A stretch of DNA of 64,000 nucleotides from Candidatus Heimdallarchaeota archaeon (GCA_026702845.1 JADCLS010000004.1:248001-312000), one strand, 5' to 3'. Shown: positions 47,703 through 56,985, numbered from the stretch's first letter. Numbers and translations are program-made. The notes: generated from the letters alone by a model not told the origin.

Positions 47703-47944
47703 TTAGCTTCTCTCTGGTATCATCATCCTGGTTCCGCAGTACTCACAGAACTCTCCTTAACAAGAACTCCACATCCCAGACAATTTAGTACTCTTACCTC
47801 ATATATCTCCACAAACATTGATAATTCATCTACTATCTCAACATGGATTTTGGACAATTTTCCATTTATCCGTCCTGAGCCACTCTCAAATGTGTGAGCC
47901 AATCTTCTCTTGCTGGTAATAGTATCTACTAGGATATTTAGGAA
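47703..47944 (-). pseudogene. Frameshifted zinc-ribbon protein remnant
   Basis: The minus strand encodes SGRINGKLSKIHVEIVDELS, then FVEIYEVRVLNCLGCGVLVK in one frame. A shift near 47752 into another frame gives FCEYCGTRMMIPERS and a stop. The two halves together complete a Cys4 zinc ribbon. There is no proper start, because the upstream end merges with the end of the 47938-49953 gene. The 319-base gap holds nothing else but a TTACATTCGGT-type box near 47685. Confidence 0.55.
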
Positions 47945-49953
47945 AATTGTCTATTTAGGAAGATGTAGAAATCTAGCATGAACTTATATCCAACTTGAGA
48001 TAGGATTAACTTAAGATATCTATTATCAAGCTCAACACTGGAAATATTCTCTAACAGGTCCATTTCAATAAGAAAATTGATTCTCGAGTAGAAGGTCGCT
48101 TTTGATATGTAAATATACTGTTTTTGTAAGGTTGAAGCAATTAGTGCACTGGGGTATGCTTCTAAAAACTCTATTAGCATAATTAGATCGCCCATTTTCA
48201 TCTTTTTCGAGATTTTATCATGGTCATTCACCCATTTGCTTAGACAAGTTATATTATTTTCTAATGGTTCATTGAATTTTTCTGGTTCTTCAGATTGTAT
48301 AGATAATGACTTCGTTACTCCACTCTCATAATTTAATGGTTCTGATAATATAATAGTATCTTCTGTTTCTGTTATACGTCTATCTTCAGCGTGATTTTGG
48401 AAGATTTGGGAAAGCAATCTATAGACTACCAATACTAATTCGTCCTTTATGGTGTCCTTTTTTGTAATTTTATCTCTTTTCAAGAATATATATCCAAGCA
48501 TGATTGAAAGTATAATCGTAATTGCGATAAAACCAATAAATAATTCTCCAAATTCTCTTTCATCGTTGAGGGTACTGAAATAATTTACCATAAGATCGCC
48601 ACTTGGTAATATAACTCGATTAATTGAAGTAATTATCGGTGAGATAACAACTCCCTTACCTGTAATGGAAAATTGCTGTTTATTATATTCGAAGAATATC
48701 TCTCCTTGATCATCTTGATAAATCAGACTTGGGTTTCTGTTAAATTCCATATATAGGGGACTATAACCCATCTGTTTATAATTCAAAAATAATTTGTTAT
48801 TATGCAAAATTATTGAACTTTTCAGATTCAGATTAATTAGACTATATTCCTCTATAATCCAGCCATATGCTCCTGAATTACCTTCTCTAGTATATCTTGC
48901 GAGATGGATTGTGTCAATCGAAATATATGGTGCCATATTGAATGTCTGATTAAATCTAATTGCTCCTCTTAGGTTTTCTCCAGATAATAAATCAAGATCG
49001 TACCAATATAATGGATGATCGCCTGAATAACTCTGTTGAAACACCAGCAAATGAGTTGTGTTATCTTCTCTAAAACTAGCAAGATTTGGTTCTGCATAAT
49101 TTTCTATATTGGAAGTATTGGCTAACTGACGTTTCCAGAGTTCTACACCATTTCTGTCAAATGCACGAATATAATTATTGTACCAACCAGTTGTTGCTAT
49201 GATGGGTGCAGTTGTATTGGGATTAATTACTAAAATTCTAAAATCTCCCCCTTCATCTGTATTTTTCCTATGCCATAATCTATCAAACTTATTTGAAGTA
49301 GAATTATAATTCAATGCTATTATATGATTCTCTGCTGTTCTTGAGCTAACGTTCCATTGTCCTGAGCCATAAGAAAGGAGAAGTTCTTGATTGCTATCAT
49401 TATCTAAGTTAGCGCTTATAATATTATCAGCTCCAGATATAGCAAAGGGAGAGACGATTTGATCAATTTTTGTTGCCAATGTACCATTTGAATGGAAAAC
49501 AAGAATTTGATTGCTATTATGAAAATCAGAACTAACTAGGTTTGAAATTATAATTTCAAGATTTGAAGTCCCCATAACATCTGCAATGATAAGTTGTGTA
49601 CTAACTACTGAAGTGTGATTTAGTGGAACTCTTTCTATAACTGACCCATTATCAAAATTAAGAATTAAAAGTTCTTCATTTGGACTAAGGCCTAGAATTT
49701 CCCTTGATCCATCAGAATCCAGATCTATTATCTCAACTTTATCATAGTACTTATTGAAAAATTGGTCCTCCCATACTAAATATGAACCTTTGGAATTTAT
49801 GAAATAGTTGGATATACGTCCAATTTCTTTTTGAAGTATAATTGAAGACCCTTCTTCTTTAATATCTGTAATATCATCTTGAGCTGAAGTAAATACAGCA
49901 TTTGGGACATTAAAAAATAAAAATAGTAAAAATATTGTTATTCTGATCCTCAT
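47938..49953 (-). CDS. Membrane-anchored regulator: extracellular propeller-like domain, one TM, cytoplasmic winged helix
   Basis: 671 residues. A signal peptide (ITIFLLFLFFNVPNAVF) precedes ~440 residues of beta repeats resembling FG-GAP/VCBS propeller blades (KVEIIDLDSDGSREIL; SANLDNDSNQELLLSY; APIIATTGWYNNYIRAF). A membrane helix lies at ~488-508 (FIGFIAITIILSIMLGYIFL). The C-terminal ~90 residues look like a winged helix (MGDLIMLIEFLEAYPSALIA; KATFYSRINFLIEMDLLENI). Topology suggests an external sensor connected to a DNA-binding domain, a one-component system. Regulon unknown. Confidence 0.7.
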   Translation of the reverse strand: MRIRITIFLLFLFFNVPNAVFTSAQDDITDIKEEGSSIILQKEIGRISNYFINSKGSYLVWEDQFFNKYYDKVEIIDLDSDGSREILGLSPNEELLILNFDNGSVIERVPLNHTSVVSTQLIIADVMGTSNLEIIISNLVSSDFHNSNQILVFHSNGTLATKIDQIVSPFAISGADNIISANLDNDSNQELLLSYGSGQWNVSSRTAENHIIALNYNSTSNKFDRLWHRKNTDEGGDFRILVINPNTTAPIIATTGWYNNYIRAFDRNGVELWKRQLANTSNIENYAEPNLASFREDNTTHLLVFQQSYSGDHPLYWYDLDLLSGENLRGAIRFNQTFNMAPYISIDTIHLARYTREGNSGAYGWIIEEYSLINLNLKSSIILHNNKLFLNYKQMGYSPLYMEFNRNPSLIYQDDQGEIFFEYNKQQFSITGKGVVISPIITSINRVILPSGDLMVNYFSTLNDEREFGELFIGFIAITIILSIMLGYIFLKRDKITKKDTIKDELVLVVYRLLSQIFQNHAEDRRITETEDTIILSEPLNYESGVTKSLSIQSEEPEKFNEPLENNITCLSKWVNDHDKISKKMKMGDLIMLIEFLEAYPSALIASTLQKQYIYISKATFYSRINFLIEMDLLENISSVELDNRYLKLILSQVGYKFMLDFYIFLNRQFS

Positions 49954-50049
49954 TACACCATCATCACATTATGTAAAAATATTTACCTATTTATAGTCTT
50001 TTTGTGAATTATTTACTAGTTTACACAAATTAAAGGTAGGCAAGAGTAA

Positions 50050-51315
50050 TTACATATTTCTTCTCAGTCTATATATCAAAATTCCTACAACAGAAAAAAC
50101 AACCATGCTTATTGGGAATGGGACAGGATCAATTGTGGTTTCAATAGTTTCAGTGTCAGTTGTGGTTTCAGTTTGGGTTTGAGTAGATATTGATGTAATA
50201 GTTTCAGTGTCAGTTGTGGTTTCAGTTTGGGTAATAGTTTCAGTGACTGTAATACATGTAAAAACTTTCATTTGCAACTCAAGAGTATCGCCTAGATTGG
50301 TGGAGTCTATATAATTTCCTCCGAATACAATGATTGAATTTCTTTCCTTGATAAAAGTCATATCAAATCGCATTCTACCTGTAGGTGGATTTAAAGGATT
50401 TAACTGAGTCCAGTTTTCAATCTCTAAATCGTATATCCACGTTTCAGTAATCCCGTAATCACTACCTGTCTTGAGACCACCAAATAATACAAATTGATTT
50501 TGATTTGAATTATATTCCATTTCTGCATTTGCTCCTTGAGTAGGCGTATTTGCTGTACTAATTTGTGTCCAAGAGGAGTTATCAAAATGGTAATACCAAG
50601 TATCGAAGAGGAACTGCCCATTATAACCACCATAAAGAAGGAGTAAATTATTATTAGGATCTAAAGACATGCAATGAGAATTTCTTCCAGTTGGACCATT
50701 TGAATACTGAATTTGTATCCAAGAATTATTATTTCTAGTATATTGCCAAAAATCAGATAATCTGGAAGCTTGATAATAGCCACCAAAAATTAATACTCGG
50801 TCGTTCTCAGCATCAAATGTCATTTCGAATTGATCTCTTCCTAAGGGTGGATTTGATGGGCTTAATTGTGTCCATGTATAGTTTGAAAGACTAAACACCC
50901 ACGTTTCACTCAATTGTTGATATCCGCTGTTAGATCCTCCAAAAACTAACAGCTCATTTGTGGTTGGTAAATAAACCATTTCTGCCATGTATCTGGCGGT
51001 TATAGGATTTGATGTCGGAGTGATATCTGTCCAAGTATTATTAGTAATCGAATACCTCCAAATATCATTTTTAATCCCTGATACTGATGATCTTCCACCG
51101 GTACTGCCACCAAACAGGTAGACTGCTTGCTCTTCTGGAACATAGGTCATCTGATGACCAAATCTTGTACTGGGATTGCCGGTAGGAATCCGATCAACCC
51201 ATTCTGGATCTTCACTATCAAGATTGATGAGCTGTTCAATTGCAGGTGTTGATATAAGCGAGGTCAATATTATGAAAAAGGTGCTTGTAAAGACAATTTT
51301 TCCTATTATCTTCAT
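50050..51315 (-). CDS. Secreted kelch-repeat protein with Thr-rich stalk and membrane anchor
   Basis: 421 residues. Signal peptide (IVFTSTFFIILTSLISTPAI), then six kelch blades with the YxFGG/VFGG signature (AVYLFGG; ELLVFGG; RVLIFGG; LLLLYGG; QFVLFGG; SIIVFGG), a Thr/Glu-rich stalk (TQTETTTDTETI repeats, ~355-395), and a C-terminal helix (PISMVVFSVVGILIY) with RLRRNM. It is likely displayed at the cell surface. The stalk region contains a direct DNA repeat near 50143-50180 and 50198-50232. Confidence 0.85.
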   Translation of the reverse strand: MKIIGKIVFTSTFFIILTSLISTPAIEQLINLDSEDPEWVDRIPTGNPSTRFGHQMTYVPEEQAVYLFGGSTGGRSSVSGIKNDIWRYSITNNTWTDITPTSNPITARYMAEMVYLPTTNELLVFGGSNSGYQQLSETWVFSLSNYTWTQLSPSNPPLGRDQFEMTFDAENDRVLIFGGYYQASRLSDFWQYTRNNNSWIQIQYSNGPTGRNSHCMSLDPNNNLLLLYGGYNGQFLFDTWYYHFDNSSWTQISTANTPTQGANAEMEYNSNQNQFVLFGGLKTGSDYGITETWIYDLEIENWTQLNPLNPPTGRMRFDMTFIKERNSIIVFGGNYIDSTNLGDTLELQMKVFTCITVTETITQTETTTDTETITSISTQTQTETTTDTETIETTIDPVPFPISMVVFSVVGILIYRLRRNM

Positions 51316-51678
51316 ATGTGGTGTTAAATTAGAATTTTAATAAAGTATTTGGCAGTCTGATTTTTAAGACTATTAAGAATTAAGCTTTAAGAGCCTATTT
51401 ATGCAATTTTTGCCCTTGAAATTCTCTGAAACAATAGGTATAATAAGAGATTTAAATTGTGAGGATTATATAAGGTGCTTTGGCCTTGAAATATATCTGT
51501 TGAGTTCTTAATCACAATACTGTAGTTTGCAGAGAGAAAAAATATATCAAAATCTACCAATTGATTTGAAAAATACAAATATTATAGTAGATGAATATTA
51601 TTTCAAATTGTGTTCAATTACTTTCGGTTCCCTCTCTAGTGCCCTAAGCTATTAATAAAATAAAATGATGATATTATC
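51316..51678. other. A/T-rich intergenic region with the 51679 promoter
   Basis: No gene or RNA recognised. At its right end, TTACTTTCGG (51618-51627), CCTCTCT and TATTAATAA (from 51650) form the shared promoter layout, with ATG 51679 about 30 bases after the TATA start. A 35-base stretch at 51596-51630 closely resembles 47665-47699. Confidence 0.5.
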
Positions 51679-51969
51679 ATGCAAAAACTGCAGGTTCTTA
51701 ATCAAGCAATAGTGCTCCATGGGCCAGATATTCTAAAGATGCAAATTTCACTCCATGCTTCATATCACAAGCAGCTAGATTTCATGATGGAAAATGTATC
51801 TGGTGAGTTAACACTTGATCAAGAGCAAATAGAAAAACTGGGGAATGCACTAGGATACAGGATTGAGGATTATATTTGTGAGGATGCTACATTGACAATA
51901 ATCAAATACAGTAAATATCTAAAAATATTTTTTGAATCCCCAATGGTAACGATCAAATTCAAGTTGTAA
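51679..51969 (+). CDS. Small unknown protein
   Basis: 96 residues, amphipathic, with alternating strand and helix segments (KMQISLHASYHKQLDF; QIEKLGNALGYRIEDYICED). No family is recognised. A well-positioned promoter with the shared element supports expression. Confidence 0.5.
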   Translation: MQKLQVLNQAIVLHGPDILKMQISLHASYHKQLDFMMENVSGELTLDQEQIEKLGNALGYRIEDYICEDATLTIIKYSKYLKIFFESPMVTIKFKL

Positions 51970-52022
51970 CTGGTCAGAAACATAGTATTGAGAAAAAAGT
52001 GAGCTGGGAATAAATTGGTTAT

Positions 52023-52268
52023 TTATTGAATCTGTTTATTCAATAACTGCTGAATTTCGTCCTTAATTATAGGACTGAGTGCAGTATAGATGAAATATAC
52101 GTCTTCGCATTGAATGAGTTCAATGTCTATGTCATATTTCTCAGCTATTGCATTCAATCCAGGCAAGATATTATCGATATTTTTAGTTTGGAACTTTATT
52201 TTACCACCCCGAAACCATTGATGTTGTACATTTGAATGAACAACTTGTAGGTTCCAATAGACAAAAAT
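52023..52268 (-). pseudogene. Start-less coding remnant
   Basis: An 81-codon minus-strand frame reads like protein (VYWNLQVVHSNVQHQWFRGG ... GLNAIAEKYDIDIELIQCED ... IIKDEIQQLLNKQIQ). It begins right after a stop without any usual start codon. It may be a truncated gene, or a gene with an upstream frameshift. Family unknown. Confidence 0.35.
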
Positions 52269-52418
52269 TCAACTGGGTTTAAAAATCTAAGCAAGAGGCA
52301 GGGTAGACTAAAACTGAAGAAAATAGATTCATAGCCCCTGTGTGATTATTTCATAATAATACTCGATTCACAATAATAATTATAGTATAATGGTTATTGA
52401 AGGGTCTTTCATCTGATT

Positions 52419-52559
52419 TTATCTCTCAGGTTCCCATTCATCCTTTAGATCGAAATATGTTAACTCTATTACTGGTTCTTTTAACTTATTTCTAACAATT
52501 TCTTGATAAATTTCCTCCAATATTTTATAATCTTCATCAGTATAGTCGATCATATACAT
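52419..52559 (-). CDS. 46-residue acidic small protein
   Basis: Starts MYMIDYTDEDYKILEEIY and ends LTYFDLKDEWEPER. Charge pattern and helical periodicity look like real protein, and an A/T-rich TATA-like stretch (TTTATATT) lies ~25 bases upstream. No homology recognised. Too small for certainty. Confidence 0.4.
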   Translation of the reverse strand: MYMIDYTDEDYKILEEIYQEIVRNKLKEPVIELTYFDLKDEWEPER

Positions 52560-52608
52560 ACAATATCCATTTTAGAATATAAATAAAAAGAGAGGGGCTG
52601 CAATAAAT

Positions 52609-52896
52609 CTAATTAATTGGTACTAAATCCACTCCATCAACCTTCTTGGCTCTATAATAACCCTTTTCCTCATTCCAGGACAGGATTGCCCGGAATTTTG
52701 TTCCCTCAGGGTTATTCTGTCTCACTTCTCGTGAGCATTGCACAAAACCCTCTGGATGAGAGGTTCCGTCTTCAGCATGCAGAAATTTTACTTTCATCTT
52801 CTTCTTAACAGCAATTGATTGAACAATAGCTGTGAATTCCTCCGAACTCATATGTATAACTATACATTTCTTACTATTTAATTTGGAGACCGACAT
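52609..52896 (-). CDS. Small basic protein, unknown
   Basis: 95 residues. The first 15 residues may not be part of the protein, since a second Met (MSSEEFTAIV) is available. Features: a helix (SEEFTAIVQSIAVKKKMKVK) and a beta-rich C-terminus (KFRAILSWNEEKGYYRAKKV). TTTACTTTTA lies directly upstream of the first ATG. No family recognised. Confidence 0.5.
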   Translation of the reverse strand: MSVSKLNSKKCIVIHMSSEEFTAIVQSIAVKKKMKVKFLHAEDGTSHPEGFVQCSREVRQNNPEGTKFRAILSWNEEKGYYRAKKVDGVDLVPIN

Positions 52897-53063
52897 CAGT
52901 AAAAGTAAATTTTAATTTTTATCCTATTTTTATCCAATGAATGATTTTTCTTATTTGTCTCTTAGATTGCTCCAGATCTAGCACAGAACTTGTTTAATAT
53001 AAGAAAATTGATGTTGAAAATCGCCAATTTTCTTTAAATATAATTTGTAATTATTCCTTTAAC

Positions 53064-53741
53064 ATGATAAGTAAACAATCTGTAAACATATCGAGAAAAA
53101 AATATATTCTAGCCCTACTCAATAAACTTCCAAGCAGGTATAATATTGTTAGAAAATATATTATAGCTAAAGATCTTGAGATTTTAATTTCAGATGTTGA
53201 GAATAACTACAGTAATATCATTGATCGAAAAATTGTGGCCCTGATTTTACATCGCTGTACTTTCCTTAGGGTTAGTAGTAATCCAAGAGATCTTTTCATT
53301 TGTTTGGGGAGAGAATATCATAAAAAAAAGTTTCTTAAATTTTACAACGAATGGATTCATAGTGGGCTGTTTAAACCACTTAACCGTCAATACAGTATAA
53401 GTTGCAAATTAAATTCTGCAGAAAATGTTCTGAATTCGATGTACTCTCAAGGTATGTTTGATAAAACGATTATATCCGCGTCCATAGATTTACTAAATCT
53501 AATCCCCATCAAATATCCTGATTCTTTAAAAGGAACCTTTGATATGGATATTGTGCTAGCATTTCTTTCACTTAGATTACTTCTACCTGATCTCAATGTA
53601 AGGGAAACTCTTAGAAAATATTCTAAATTCACCACATGGAATGAAAAGCAAATAACGTTAAAATATAATTCAATATGCAGATTATCAAGCCGTGATCAAG
53701 CATATTATTATGATCTTCAAAATAAAACTATGGCCCTTTGA
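53064..53741 (+). CDS. All-helical paralogue family member C, possible cyclin-like fold
   Basis: 225 residues, related to the helical part of the 17276-18580 protein: both show LPxxYxxVxKYI, then SAENVL / SARNII and DLLNLIP / DLFNLSL segments, then MDIVLAFLSLRLL / LDFALVMSILQLI. It lacks the GGYNG N-terminus. As in members A and B, two helical blocks of ~90 residues suggest a double cyclin-like fold; TFIIB relation is only a hypothesis. Confidence 0.55.
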   Translation: MISKQSVNISRKKYILALLNKLPSRYNIVRKYIIAKDLEILISDVENNYSNIIDRKIVALILHRCTFLRVSSNPRDLFICLGREYHKKKFLKFYNEWIHSGLFKPLNRQYSISCKLNSAENVLNSMYSQGMFDKTIISASIDLLNLIPIKYPDSLKGTFDMDIVLAFLSLRLLLPDLNVRETLRKYSKFTTWNEKQITLKYNSICRLSSRDQAYYYDLQNKTMAL

Positions 53742-53916
53742 AGGTTGGTCTAATAGGTTCGTTTTCAACAACGGTTCTAAGATAAATATACTTTCAATTT
53801 TAATTAATCCCATGGATTATCGGTATTCAATTCGACAAAAAATTTCACCAATTATTCTCAGATTATAAATTATAGCAAAAAATATTCATAAATATAATTG
53901 TACTAGAAAACTCGGA

Positions 53917-54543
53917 ATGAGTTACACGTATAAATCAAAGGAATCCAAAGTTTTAGAACAACCTATCCTTCCAAATAGTTGTGTTGTTTGCTCAACTGAA
54001 AATAATTTGGAAACAACTTTTCACAAGACAAAATTTGTAGTACATTCTGCTTATTCAGTTGGGGGAACAACTACAAGTACATCTCAAACCCAAGAAAGTG
54101 GAATATTTGTGAAAATCTGCCCTGATTGTGAGATTTCATTAAAAACGAGATTAAAACAGAAGAGAAAATGGATGCCAATCAAAATCATATTAATGATAAT
54201 TTGTTTAGCAATATCTATCATATTTTTTGTGTCTAATGATAATTATGATGAAGTATTCAGTACAAATATCATTTTTTCAATGATTTTTATTGTACTATCT
54301 GCATTTTTCGGTTTATGGTATCAAATCGTGGATCAATTATATAGAGGAGAAAACAAAAAGTATCCAACTAACATCATTATGAGAACTTTTTTTGACGGAA
54401 CAATTATTTTTAACAATGAGAAATATGCGGTAGAATTCAAGAAATTAAATCCTGAATTGACTATTAGGGTTGGGAGTGTATTTGGCAGTAATAAAAAGGT
54501 TGTATTGACACCTGATGGATCTTATAAACTCAAAATAATCTAA
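53917..54543 (+). CDS. Two-helix membrane protein with Cys motifs
   Basis: 208 residues. CVVCSTENN and a later CPDC form a possible zinc site before two membrane helices (PIKIILMIICLAISIIFFVS and NIIFSMIFIVLSAFFGLWY). The C-terminal ~75 residues are soluble and beta-rich. A/T-rich composition. No family recognised. It is upstream of an LRR gene and near a cyclase-like gene, so a membrane effector role can be imagined but is not shown. Confidence 0.55.
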   Translation: MSYTYKSKESKVLEQPILPNSCVVCSTENNLETTFHKTKFVVHSAYSVGGTTTSTSQTQESGIFVKICPDCEISLKTRLKQKRKWMPIKIILMIICLAISIIFFVSNDNYDEVFSTNIIFSMIFIVLSAFFGLWYQIVDQLYRGENKKYPTNIIMRTFFDGTIIFNNEKYAVEFKKLNPELTIRVGSVFGSNKKVVLTPDGSYKLKII

Positions 54544-54565
54544 ACTCAACATTCGTTTTAAATCT

Positions 54566-55249
54566 TTAATCAATGCCAAGGATTATCGTTCCATTCAAAC
54601 GCATTTCTTTAAGCATCATCTCTGACACCAGATCAAGCTCCAGTGGATTTCCAATTAGATTCAATAATTTCAGCTCCAAATCAGTGATTTTATCAACCAT
54701 CTCCCGATCAAGAACAATATTATTTTCCTCAAGTGATAATATTTCAAGATTGGTCATGTGAAAAATATCTGGAAATTCATAGAGCCCATTATTCTCAAGA
54801 AATAGTTCTCTCAAGTTGAATGTAGATAGATCAGGGATACCCAATATCATACTATTTGCTGATAAAATCTCAAGATCCGGAATATCAGGCAGTTCGCTGA
54901 TAGATGTATTTGAGATATGCAACTCCAGTAAGTTGAAAGTCGGGATCTGATGCAATCTGGGATTAGTATGCAAATTTAAAGCCTTAAGATTGCTTAAATT
55001 CATCTCTGGAAGTACATCAATATCATTAAAACTCAAATCGAGAAATTCAGGGTTGATGGCTTGAATAGAATTAAAAGGAATATATTCCAGAGGTGGTTCC
55101 ATCCCTGACAGATTTATCTTTATTCCAGATACCTCTACGAATGAATCTGAATCATAGCCCAAGAGTTGCAACTCTTTGTGCAGATCAGATACATCACTCA
55201 TTATTATACATTGGATACAATCATTAATTAAACTGTTTAACGGATACAT
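54566..55249 (-). CDS. Small leucine-rich-repeat protein
   Basis: 227 residues; first Met may be M18, since MSDVSDLHKELQLLGYD aligns with the start of the 28766 LRR protein. About seven short LRRs (LEFLDLSFNDIDVLPEM; LLELHISNTSISELPDI; LEILSLEENNIVLDREM). Cytoplasmic scaffold. The N-terminal match to the other LRR protein shows the two are paralogues. Confidence 0.75.
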   Translation of the reverse strand: MYPLNSLINDCIQCIIMSDVSDLHKELQLLGYDSDSFVEVSGIKINLSGMEPPLEYIPFNSIQAINPEFLDLSFNDIDVLPEMNLSNLKALNLHTNPRLHQIPTFNLLELHISNTSISELPDIPDLEILSANSMILGIPDLSTFNLRELFLENNGLYEFPDIFHMTNLEILSLEENNIVLDREMVDKITDLELKLLNLIGNPLELDLVSEMMLKEMRLNGTIILGID

Positions 55250-55270
55250 TTTCTAGAAATCGATCGAACA

Positions 55271-55408
55271 TCCTATTTTCCTTTTTACTTAAATACTAAC
55301 TGCATATTTACACTACGAGGTGTTTGCAAAGACTTAACTGTAACTTCATGATTTTCGTTTTCTTTTTTTACCAGTAGGCCTATTACATTATGTGTGATAG
55401 GCTTTTTT
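55271..55408 (+). ncRNA. Candidate small transcript with own promoter and terminator
   Basis: A T-run with CTTAAATA (55287-55294) matches the promoters in front of 16243 and 61734. About 85 bases later a 10-bp stem (55378-55387 with 55393-55402, one G-T pair, 5-base loop) is followed by six T residues. A GAGGTG sequence and a 17-codon TTG frame lie between. There is no plus-strand gene downstream, so a short RNA, a leader peptide or a promoter remnant of a lost gene are the options. Confidence 0.4.
55378..55408 (+). terminator. Hairpin plus T-run
   Basis: GCCTATTACA pairs with TGTGATAGGC around a 5-base loop, followed by TTTTTT. One of the few convincing hairpin-plus-T-run structures seen in the window. 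Confidence 0.5.
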
Positions 55409-55479
55409 GCTTTAAGAGCGTTTGAAATTTATAGTTAGTCCTTAATTCCAAATAGAAGATTGTTATTCTATTCAAATCA

Positions 55480-56763
55480 TCAAGAATTTTCATTATAAAA
55501 CTTTATTGTATTCTTGAATTTTAAAGATATGCTTTCTGGTGTATTTTCTTCCAATCGGAATAATGATTGAAATTGCTCATCAGATATATCCTTTTCCATC
55601 ACCCAATTAAGACAATAAGTTTTGTCTTGTTCAAAATTCGTTTTGTATGGAGCTGCATACACTAACCAATCCCCATGATAAGGATATTCATTCAGAATTT
55701 CTGAAGCAGAGGGTGTGAGTATCACTCCCATCCAATTACAACTTTCATACCATTTTGCAGCATCATCAATGGCTGGGCCAACAAATATATTTTGAAAATT
55801 ACTAAATTCTCCACAAGAAGTTGCACCTCTTAGTAGCAATTTATTTTTCATAGATTTAGTTATGAAATAATTTGATAACTTCCCATGATAGAGTAACATA
55901 TCATAATAATCCTCAGGAGAGCACAGTGTGAATAGGATAATGGTATCAGAGATACTAATCATCTGATGCTTTAATTTCCGAATAGTATCATTGTTAGTTG
56001 GTCTATTCACATAGGAACGAAAATCTGATTGCTTTATAAGATCTTTTGCTTTATTCAATGGATCCTCTAAACCATCAGTTATTCCTTTCCATCCAAGAAT
56101 GTCCAAAAAGGTTACAACACCTTTTTCATGGTCTGAGATATCGGCCATAACCGGTTCATACAACTCTGATTGTGAAATCCACGTACCAATATCATCCAGT
56201 TTTTTCTGTACATGTTTCTGTGTGTACCCTTCATCTATGCATAAGTCCCATAATTCATAAAATTTGAAATGAAGATTCCTTGGTACTGATACACTATCCT
56301 GTTCAAACATTTCGTAAAAACTCGTTGTATCTGTCCCATCTATTGGGAGAAAATATTCACGCAGATGTTTGAATTTCCAACCATTTTGAGTTCTTGTGAC
56401 ATCAAACCAATCATCATGTTTCCATCTATCTGTGAAATATTCAAATCTGAATTTCTTATCCATGGTCAAATCTTCAGGCTGATTCGCATATTGATCTCCG
56501 ACAAATTTAATAAGATCCTCAATACAATGTTCATGATAGTAAAACTCGGGATCATCTGGAGACAATCCCCTGTTTTCAAGTACATGTCTACTATGTCTAG
56601 GCTCTATTCCTCTATTCTTCAACATCATATGAAGTTTATGTGCCAAATTCTTGATTTTATCAAATTCAGATGTATCGTATTCCTTATCCCATACGATATA
56701 CAAAGATTTCATTTCATCAAAAACATTAATTTCTTCATTCTTGAGATCTATAGGGCTTCCCAT
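55480..56763 (-). CDS. Nucleotide-cyclase-like (class III fold) protein
   Basis: 427 residues. Residues ~215-360 have the class III cyclase pattern: VTFLDILGWKG (metal Asp221), SISDTIILF (second metal Asp273), LLRGATSCGEF (312-320) and VGPAIDDAAKW (328-337). The ~210-residue N-terminus is unrecognised and helical. Cyclases of this compact type make cUMP or cCMP in Pycsar defence, usually beside a membrane or TIR effector. A two-helix membrane protein lies at 53917-54543 and an LRR gene between, so the comparison is possible but unproven. It might also be a housekeeping-type cyclase homologue. A/T-rich like other cargo. Confidence 0.65.
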   Translation of the reverse strand: MGSPIDLKNEEINVFDEMKSLYIVWDKEYDTSEFDKIKNLAHKLHMMLKNRGIEPRHSRHVLENRGLSPDDPEFYYHEHCIEDLIKFVGDQYANQPEDLTMDKKFRFEYFTDRWKHDDWFDVTRTQNGWKFKHLREYFLPIDGTDTTSFYEMFEQDSVSVPRNLHFKFYELWDLCIDEGYTQKHVQKKLDDIGTWISQSELYEPVMADISDHEKGVVTFLDILGWKGITDGLEDPLNKAKDLIKQSDFRSYVNRPTNNDTIRKLKHQMISISDTIILFTLCSPEDYYDMLLYHGKLSNYFITKSMKNKLLLRGATSCGEFSNFQNIFVGPAIDDAAKWYESCNWMGVILTPSASEILNEYPYHGDWLVYAAPYKTNFEQDKTYCLNWVMEKDISDEQFQSLFRLEENTPESISLKFKNTIKFYNENS

Positions 56764-56914
56764 ATATAATTTTCGAATTGTTAGAATATAAGATTTATCT
56801 CCAATATTTCAAAAAATGAATACATTACTACTCTAAGTCACTAAGATTCTATTTAGACAATGATATAGAAATAGTTGAAATGTTATGTTGAAAATTAATA
56901 ATAGGGGTGGTCGA

Positions 56915-56944
56915 TGGAGAGATGCGATTTCTCACACCTCTCCA
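56915..56944. promoter_or_regulatory. Stable hairpin between convergent-free minus genes
   Basis: TGGAGAG (56915-56921) pairs with CTCTCCA (56938-56944) around a 16-base loop. It lies between the end of the zinc-repeat gene and the start of the cyclase-like gene, both on the minus strand. It could be a terminator without T-run or a 5' leader element. Confidence 0.3.
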
Positions 56945-56985
56945 GGAGGGAACGGTACACATTCCTACTATCTTCAAATTATAAA

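Noticed and set aside
50139..50240. Tandem repeat between genes
   Set aside because: It encodes the Thr-rich stalk of the kelch protein and is ordinary low-complexity coding sequence.
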